18,300 nucleotides of DNA, from positions 1 through 18,300 of the forward strand of contig JAZNEA010000034.1 of the NCBI GenBank assembly GCA_045588325.1, given 5' to 3'. The notes beneath the pieces were generated by a model, which saw only the letters and a list, made by a program, of their open reading frames with translations, was not told the DNA's origin and did not search any database. The DNA is from RGIG7378 sp045588325 (GTDB lineage Bacteria; Bacillota; Clostridia; RGIG7378). Shown one piece after another: positions 14,381 through 18,300 of this stretch. Made by a program: the position numbers and the translations under genes. Positions within the stretch are counted from its first letter, which is position 1, and every line of letters begins with the position of its first letter.

Positions 14381-15160
14381 TCATGTGTGGGATGACTTTC
14401 GGGCCTTGCGTCTCTCGCGAGCCAATTCCCTCCGGCGTCTCTCCTCTATGGTGGCCAAGATAGGATTACCCTGATCCTGAGCCTGCTGATACATGTCAGG
14501 ACGCTTGTTCCTGGTACGTTCTGCCATTTGTTCCTGCCTCCATGCCTCTATGTTGGCATGATGGCCTGACAACAGAACCTCCGGAACAGCCATGCCTCTG
14601 AACACCTCAGGCTTAGTATACTGTGGATATTCCAACAAACCCGTCTCGTGACTCTCCTCAGTGCTGGAGTTGTCGTTATGCAAAACACCCGGCAACAGTC
14701 TGGAAACTCCGTCAATCACAACCATGGCGGCCAGCTCTCCACCGGTAAGCACATAGTCTCCAATGGATAGCTCCTCATCAACCAGAGCCTCTATCACGCG
14801 CTCGTCAATCCCCTCATAGTGGCCACACAACAGGATAAGCTCATGTTCCTGGGACAACTGCCTAAGCTTTTCCTGGGTCAATACTGCCCCCTGGGGGCTC
14901 ATATATACGACCTTAGGATTGTGCTGGCTCGAAGACTTGACGCTCTCGATGGCATCAAATATGGGCTGACAGGTCATAACCATGCCGTCCCCACCGCCAT
15001 ACGGCGTGTCATCCACCTTAAGATGCTTGTCCTCTGTAAAATCCCTTATGTTAACGGCATCTACAGAGATTAAACCACGCTCCACTCCTCGTCCGATGAT
15101 GCTGTGGGAGCAATACTCCCTGATCATCTCTGGAAAAATGGTCAGAATAGAAAACTTCAT
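14381..15160 (-). CDS. trmD: tRNA (guanine-N1)-methyltransferase TrmD
   Basis: TrmD makes m1G37 in tRNAs, which prevents +1 frameshifting. It is a SPOUT-class enzyme with a trefoil knot. The 259-residue protein begins MKFSILTIFPEMIREY. It has the knot and SAM-site motifs YGGGDGMVM, LLCGHYEGIDERVIE and SIGDYVLTGGELAAMV, and the tRNA-contacting segment SSTEESHETGLLEYPQYT. A basic tail (RRRRELARERRKARKSS) ends the protein. The ATG overlaps the rimM stop by 1 nt. In most Firmicutes rplS follows directly; here the operon ends. Confidence 0.97.
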   Translation of the reverse strand: MKFSILTIFPEMIREYCSHSIIGRGVERGLISVDAVNIRDFTEDKHLKVDDTPYGGGDGMVMTCQPIFDAIESVKSSSQHNPKVVYMSPQGAVLTQEKLRQLSQEHELILLCGHYEGIDERVIEALVDEELSIGDYVLTGGELAAMVVIDGVSRLLPGVLHNDNSSTEESHETGLLEYPQYTKPEVFRGMAVPEVLLSGHHANIEAWRQEQMAERTRNKRPDMYQQAQDQGNPILATIEERRRRELARERRKARKSSHT

Positions 15161-15660
15161 TATGCCTCCACTGGTGGGTCGATGATTATGGTCTTTGTGC
15201 TGATGTTAACATCCTTGATAAACTCATGCACCGCAGGAACCAGTTTTTCAACGCCCTTGTCGTTCTTGATGACATAAACGTCCGCTGCACCTGTCTCCAA
15301 CACGTCCACCAACTTGCCAATCATATCGCCGTTGGTATCCAGACACACACAACCAATCAGGTCAAAGATATAATATGTGTCCTTGGGCAGAGGCAATGCC
15401 TCCTCCCTGTCAATTGTTATATCCCATCCCTTGAGCAAGGCTGCCTGCTCAGGATTCTCAACGCCGCGAAATCTGATAAAGACAAGGTTGCCAGCTCGTC
15501 TGACGGCCTCAATGGCCATCCTGCGACACTGTTCGCCCCTCTCAATGTAGACCTCTTTAAGCTTGGAAAATCTGGCGGTATTAAAGGTCTGAGGAACAAC
15601 CTTGACCTCACCGTGAATTCCGTGGGTGTTGACGATGTTGCCGATTTCTACTCTCATCAT
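15160..15660 (-). CDS. rimM: Ribosome maturation factor RimM
   Basis: RimM helps mature the 30S subunit head and binds S19. The 166-residue protein has the N-terminal RimM barrel (RVEIGNIVNTHGIHGEVKVV, then VFIRFRGVENPEQAALLKGW) and a C-terminal PRC barrel (YYIFDLIGCVCLDTNG, VYVIKNDKGVEKLVPAVHEF, IIIDPPVEA). The start could be either of two adjacent ATG codons (15660 or 15657); the first overlaps the khpA stop by 1 nt (TAATG). It lies in the standard order rpsP-khpA-rimM-trmD. Confidence 0.96.
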   Translation of the reverse strand: MMRVEIGNIVNTHGIHGEVKVVPQTFNTARFSKLKEVYIERGEQCRRMAIEAVRRAGNLVFIRFRGVENPEQAALLKGWDITIDREEALPLPKDTYYIFDLIGCVCLDTNGDMIGKLVDVLETGAADVYVIKNDKGVEKLVPAVHEFIKDVNISTKTIIIDPPVEA

Positions 15661-15887
15661 TAAACAATCTCTACTACTACCTTTGTGTCATTTCTGACAG
15701 CAACTGACTTCATCAAAGTCCTGATAGCCTTTGCGATTCTGCCCTGCTTACCAATAACTCTACCCATATCCTCCTCGGCTACGTGCAAAGTTAAAGTAAC
15801 TGTATCTCCTTCCACTGTCTCAGTGATGTTGATCTCCTGAGGCTTGGATACAAGGGGAGTGACAATAGTTGAAAGCAGTTCCTTCAT
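15660..15887 (-). CDS. khpA: KH-domain RNA-binding protein KhpA
   Basis: The 75-residue protein is a single KH domain. It has LLSTIVTPLVSKPQEI, then HVAEEDMGRVIGKQGRIAKA with the GKQG loop that contacts RNA. KhpA, often with KhpB, is a global small RNA-binding protein in Firmicutes linked to cell division and envelope control. The gene is overlapped at both ends: its ATG overlaps the rpsP stop and its stop overlaps the rimM ATG, so translation is coupled. Confidence 0.95.
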   Translation of the reverse strand: MKELLSTIVTPLVSKPQEINITETVEGDTVTLTLHVAEEDMGRVIGKQGRIAKAIRTLMKSVAVRNDTKVVVEIV

Positions 15888-16126
15888 TATCCTACACCGT
15901 TGTCCTTGAGAAGCTTCTTAACTGTCTCTGTGGGCTGTGCACCGTTCTTGAGCCACTGGTTGGCCTTCTCCACATCAACTGTTACAGTGTGGGGATTTGT
16001 CATAGGATCATATGTGCCGATCTGCTCGATAACTCTACCATCTCTGGGAGATCTTGCATCAGCAACTACGATTCTATAAAAGGGAGCCTTCTTAGCGCCC
16101 ATTCTCTTAAGTCTGATCTTTACCAT
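15887..16126 (-). CDS. rpsP: 30S ribosomal protein S16
   Basis: S16 is a small-subunit assembly protein. The 79-residue product begins MVKIRLKRMGAKKAPFYRIV and continues with VADARSPRDGRVIEQIGTYD, the S16 signature. The ATG is preceded by GGAGGTTT. A 55-nt gap follows ffh and contains a weak hairpin (16157-16173) and an AT-rich stretch; otherwise the gene is part of the SRP/maturation operon. Confidence 0.97.
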   Translation of the reverse strand: MVKIRLKRMGAKKAPFYRIVVADARSPRDGRVIEQIGTYDPMTNPHTVTVDVEKANQWLKNGAQPTETVKKLLKDNGVG

Positions 16127-16181
16127 GGGTAAACCTCCAAAAAATTTTATATATCTAATGCCCTGTAGGCACTAATATCCA

Positions 16182-17510
16182 TCAGAACATGCCGCGGAAC
16201 TTCTTGCCCTTGGTCATGTTGGTCATCTGCTTCATCATCTTCTTCATGTTCTCAAAGTCGTTGATGAGTCTGTTAACGTCCTGAACTGTTGTGCCAGATC
16301 CTGCAGCAATACGCTTACGTCTGGATGCATTCAGCAGGTCAGGATTCCTGCGCTCTTTGATGGTCATGGATTGAATAATAGCCTCCATACGAACCATCTT
16401 TTTCTCGTCGAGGGATGCTCCCTGCAGAGCCTTGGCATTTACGCCGGGGATCATGGACATAATGTCCTCCATGGAACCCATCTTCTTGAGTTGCTGCATC
16501 TGCTCCAGGAAATCGTCCAGTGTGAACTTATTGCTGAGCATACGCTTGGCCAATTCTCTGGACTGCTCCTCGTCAAAGGCCTCCTGAGCCTTGTCAATAA
16601 GGGACTTGACGTCACCCATGCCCAAAATCCTGTCTGCCATACGATCCGGATAGAAGGGCTCAAGGTCACTGAGTTTCTCGCCAACAGAAGCGAACAAAAT
16701 TGGCTTGCCAATAACTGCCTTGACAGATAGTGCCGCACCACCTCTGGTGTCGCCGTCCAACTTAGACAAAATAACGCCATCGATGGCAATCCTCTGATCA
16801 AAAGTCTTGGCCACATTAACTGCGGTCTGACCGATCATGGAATCGATAACCAAGAAAATCTGGTCAGGCTTAACTGCAGCCTTGATATCCTCCATCTCCT
16901 GCATCATGCTCTCATCAATCTGCAATCGGCCTGCTGTATCGATGATTACAACATCGTGCAAATAGGATGTGGCATACTTAACAGCCTCTGTAGCAATCTT
17001 AACTGGGTTCTGCTCACCCTCTATGGTGAACACCTTGGCATCTAGCTGCCTGCCCAAAACCTGCAACTGCTGAATAGCGGCTGGTCGGTATACGTCACAT
17101 GCTACCATCAATGGGTTATGCCCCTGCTTACGCATGTAATTGGCCAGCTTGGCTGTAGCAGTTGTCTTACCTGCACCCTGCAAACCTGCCATGAGGAATA
17201 CTGTAGGAGGGTTGGACGACAAACGAGGCTTGGTCTGCTTAGATCCCAGCAGCTCTGTCAGCTCCTCATACACAACCTTAATAACCTGCTGACCGGGGGT
17301 CAAACTCTTAAGAACATCCTCACCCAGTGCCTTGGCAGAAACCTTGGCAACAAAATCCTTGGCAACAGCCAGATTGACGTCTGCATATATAAGAGCTCTC
17401 TTAAGCTCTGTGGCAACCTGCTTGATATCAGCCTCAGTAACACGACCCTGACCGCGAAGCTTGCCTACAATAGCCTGAATCTTGTCTGAAAAACCCTGAA
17501 ATACTGCCAT
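16182..17510 (-). CDS. ffh: Signal recognition particle protein Ffh
   Basis: Ffh is the SRP GTPase that delivers nascent membrane and secreted proteins to FtsY. The 442-residue protein has the N domain (1-95), the G domain with GLQGAGKTT (109-117), DVYRPAAIQQL, VIIDTAGRLQ and SKLDGDTRGGAALS, and a methionine-rich M domain from about 300 (MEDIMSMIPGVN, RRKRIAAGSGTTVQDVNRL, FENMKKMMKQM). I chose ATG 17510 over the adjacent GTG 17513 because of spacing to GGAGA. The ATG overlaps the ylxM stop (TGATG), so the two are translationally coupled. Confidence 0.97.
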   Translation of the reverse strand: MAVFQGFSDKIQAIVGKLRGQGRVTEADIKQVATELKRALIYADVNLAVAKDFVAKVSAKALGEDVLKSLTPGQQVIKVVYEELTELLGSKQTKPRLSSNPPTVFLMAGLQGAGKTTATAKLANYMRKQGHNPLMVACDVYRPAAIQQLQVLGRQLDAKVFTIEGEQNPVKIATEAVKYATSYLHDVVIIDTAGRLQIDESMMQEMEDIKAAVKPDQIFLVIDSMIGQTAVNVAKTFDQRIAIDGVILSKLDGDTRGGAALSVKAVIGKPILFASVGEKLSDLEPFYPDRMADRILGMGDVKSLIDKAQEAFDEEQSRELAKRMLSNKFTLDDFLEQMQQLKKMGSMEDIMSMIPGVNAKALQGASLDEKKMVRMEAIIQSMTIKERRNPDLLNASRRKRIAAGSGTTVQDVNRLINDFENMKKMMKQMTNMTKGKKFRGMF

Positions 17511-17866
17511 CACAAATCTCCAATCATACGGGTAAGCGCCTGGTCTATCTGAGCTAGGGTGTCCCTGTCCTCCTGCGCCAGCGTCTCCTGGTCAATGCCA
17601 GTAACTGCCGAACGAATCTCTGTCAGCTGATCGCGCTGACTCAGGAACCTCTCTGCCAAACCCAGAGATGCCTCAAAGGACTCCAGCTTATCCTTAGACC
17701 TGGCAATCAAATCACTGACTGCCTGACGGGATATACCCAGCTGCTCTCCTATCTCGGCCAACGACCTGTCCTCGTTGAAATGCATATCCATGGCTGAAAA
17801 GCTTCTCTCGCTGAGAAGTCCTCCATAAAAGTCCAATAAAAATGGAATCCTAGAGAAATCTGTCAT
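17510..17866 (-). CDS. ylxM: SRP-associated helix-turn-helix protein YlxM
   Basis: YlxM proteins are small helix-turn-helix proteins encoded just before ffh in Firmicutes; studies in streptococci indicate that they bind SRP components. The 118-residue protein from ATG 17866 begins MTDFSRIPFLLDFYGGLLSE. A sigma-70 region-4-like HTH lies at about 35-60 (SLAEIGEQLGISRQAVSDLI), followed by a long helix. The start has a GGAGGT site; the TTG at 17878 overlaps that site. It heads the operon and its promoter lies at 17892-17919. Confidence 0.93.
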   Translation of the reverse strand: MTDFSRIPFLLDFYGGLLSERSFSAMDMHFNEDRSLAEIGEQLGISRQAVSDLIARSKDKLESFEASLGLAERFLSQRDQLTEIRSAVTGIDQETLAQEDRDTLAQIDQALTRMIGDL

Positions 17867-17891
17867 GGTTACCTCCAATTACGCCTTGACT

Positions 17892-17919
17892 ATATTAACA
17901 CAAAAACAATAGGTGTCAA
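17892..17919 (-). promoter_or_regulatory. Promoter of the ylxM-ffh operon
   Basis: Minus-strand TTGACA (17919 to 17914), a 16-bp spacer and TAATAT (17897 to 17892) make a good sigma-A promoter. The -35 lies inside the left arm of the 17903-17945 inverted repeat. Confidence 0.65.
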
Positions 17920-17945
17920 GCTTTTTTCTTGACACCTATTGTTTT
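17903..17945. repeat. Perfect inverted repeat, 18-bp arms
   Basis: AAAACAATAGGTGTCAAG (17903-17920) and its exact complement (17928-17945) flank a 7-nt loop. T-runs flank both sides, so it could be a bidirectional terminator for transcription coming from beyond the window on the minus strand. It also carries the ylxM -35, which is unusual. Confidence 0.75.
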
Positions 17946-18195
17946 AACTAAAAGTTAAGAGATAAGAGTTAAGAAAGTTGGTTAACGAATAACTAGTCAA
18001 CTTCTAACTTTTCACTTTTAACTCTTATCTGCGATAAACTCACTGCGTCCTGACCATTGGAACATAGCGACCAGAACTTTTCACTTTTCACTTTTATCTC
18101 TTAACTGCGCTTTTCACTTTTCACTTAAACGCTTTCCACTCTTCACATTCATCTTGCCAACTTTATTCACTCTTCACTCTTAGTTCTTAACTGCA
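17946..18195. repeat. Degenerate array of 7-bp repeats
   Basis: This AT-rich, non-coding stretch is built from heptamers close to CACTTTT, AACTTTT, AACTCTT and ATCTCTT. Blocks lie at 17946-17979 (reverse orientation), 18006-18033, 18075-18109, 18110-18132 and 18158-18195. Three forward blocks end in an AACTGC- or ATCTGC-type unit. The reversed block and the first forward block share 13-bp inverted arms (17960-17972 and 18018-18030). It resembles the short heptanucleotide repeats described in some bacteria. No ORF with support lies here. Confidence 0.7.
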
Positions 18196-18202
18196 CGAAA
18201 AT

Positions 18203-18222
18203 TGTAAAGTTTTTCAGACAGT
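18203..18222. mobile_element. Possible right-end terminus of an IS3-family element
   Basis: TGTAAAGTTTTTCAGACAGT begins with TG, as IS3-family ends do (TG...CA), and lies just outside the transposase stop codon. The matching left end is beyond the window, so this is tentative. Confidence 0.4.
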
Positions 18223-18300
18223 CGAAACAGTGAATTTTTCATTTGGTATCATATAACCAATTCCAGAATGCAGTCTGCTTGAGTTGTAATACATCTCAAT
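18214..18300 (-). CDS. IS3-family transposase (OrfB), C-terminal end, partial
   Basis: The last 28 codons and the TGA stop are visible and read off the right edge. The sequence contains IEMYYNSSRLHSGIGYMIP, which matches the conserved end of the IS3-family integrase-core transposase (the Y-N-x-x-R-x-H-S-x-L/I-G-Y-x-x-P motif). Whether the rest of the gene and the element are intact cannot be seen. It is followed by a candidate IS end and the heptamer array. Confidence 0.8.
   Translation of the reverse strand: MEMYYNSSRLHSGIGYMIPNEKFTVSTV

Noticed and set aside
16157..16173. Hairpin between ffh and rpsP as terminator or attenuator
   Set aside because: The stem is only about six pairs including a G-U, and the T-run lies about 10 nt away; it is too weak to call.
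17946..18195. CRISPR array
   Set aside because: The units are about 7 bp and degenerate, without constant repeats of 24-37 bp or unique spacers, and no cas genes are present.
1..18300. tRNA, rRNA or riboswitch genes
   Set aside because: No cloverleaf, rRNA segment or known riboswitch core could be recognised in the intergenic regions.

Overview
The window is typical of an anaerobic, endospore-forming Firmicute of class Clostridia. It carries Spo0A, a 23-codon SpoVM gene, a NifU/NifS pair, a ThiI with its own cysteine desulfurase, a Gram-positive type LexA with CGAAC-N4-GTTCG boxes, a zinc-ribbon L28, and the ylxM-ffh-rpsP-khpA-rimM-trmD operon. The exact genus cannot be read from the sequence. 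Almost all genes lie on the minus strand in tightly packed operons. The plus strand holds yneA-like, spo0A and spoVM.

Region 1 (1-5922, minus) is one seven-gene run with gaps or overlaps of about 20 nt or less: lexA, a nifZ-type cysteine desulfurase, thiI, rarA, a small two-helix membrane protein, nifS and the start of nifU. It joins the SOS repressor to tRNA 4-thiouridine synthesis, a replication-fork ATPase and an Fe-S assembly pair. Region 2 (5923-6412) is a compact divergent SOS switch: lexA and a short membrane/LysM-like protein resembling the division inhibitor YneA share two perfect LexA boxes and one degenerate box. One perfect box fills the spacer of a near-consensus sigma-A promoter. 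Region 3 (6414-7939) has a DJ-1/PfpI protein with a palindrome over its probable promoter, then spo0A and a strong hairpin terminator.

Region 4 (7943-13354, minus) is a five-gene operon: a B12-binding-type radical SAM protein (TIGR03960-like), a radical-SAM-associated DUF2344 protein, a short RNase G/E, a DUF4097 surface-type protein and an acyl-ACP thioesterase. Region 5 (13355-14380) holds rpsT, the tiny spoVM on the plus strand and rpmB. The spoVM/rpmB pairing matches Bacillus subtilis from memory. Region 6 (14381-17866, minus) is the SRP/ribosome maturation operon ylxM-ffh-rpsP-khpA-rimM-trmD, without rplS after trmD.

The right edge (17879-18300) contains a long perfect inverted repeat overlapping the ylxM promoter, a degenerate array of 7-bp repeats, and the 3' end of an IS3-family transposase. 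The most notable items are the unannotated-length spoVM gene, the SOS switch with a diverged YneA-like product, the lexA-led sulfur operon, a Spo0A that lacks one acidic-pocket residue, and the heptamer array.
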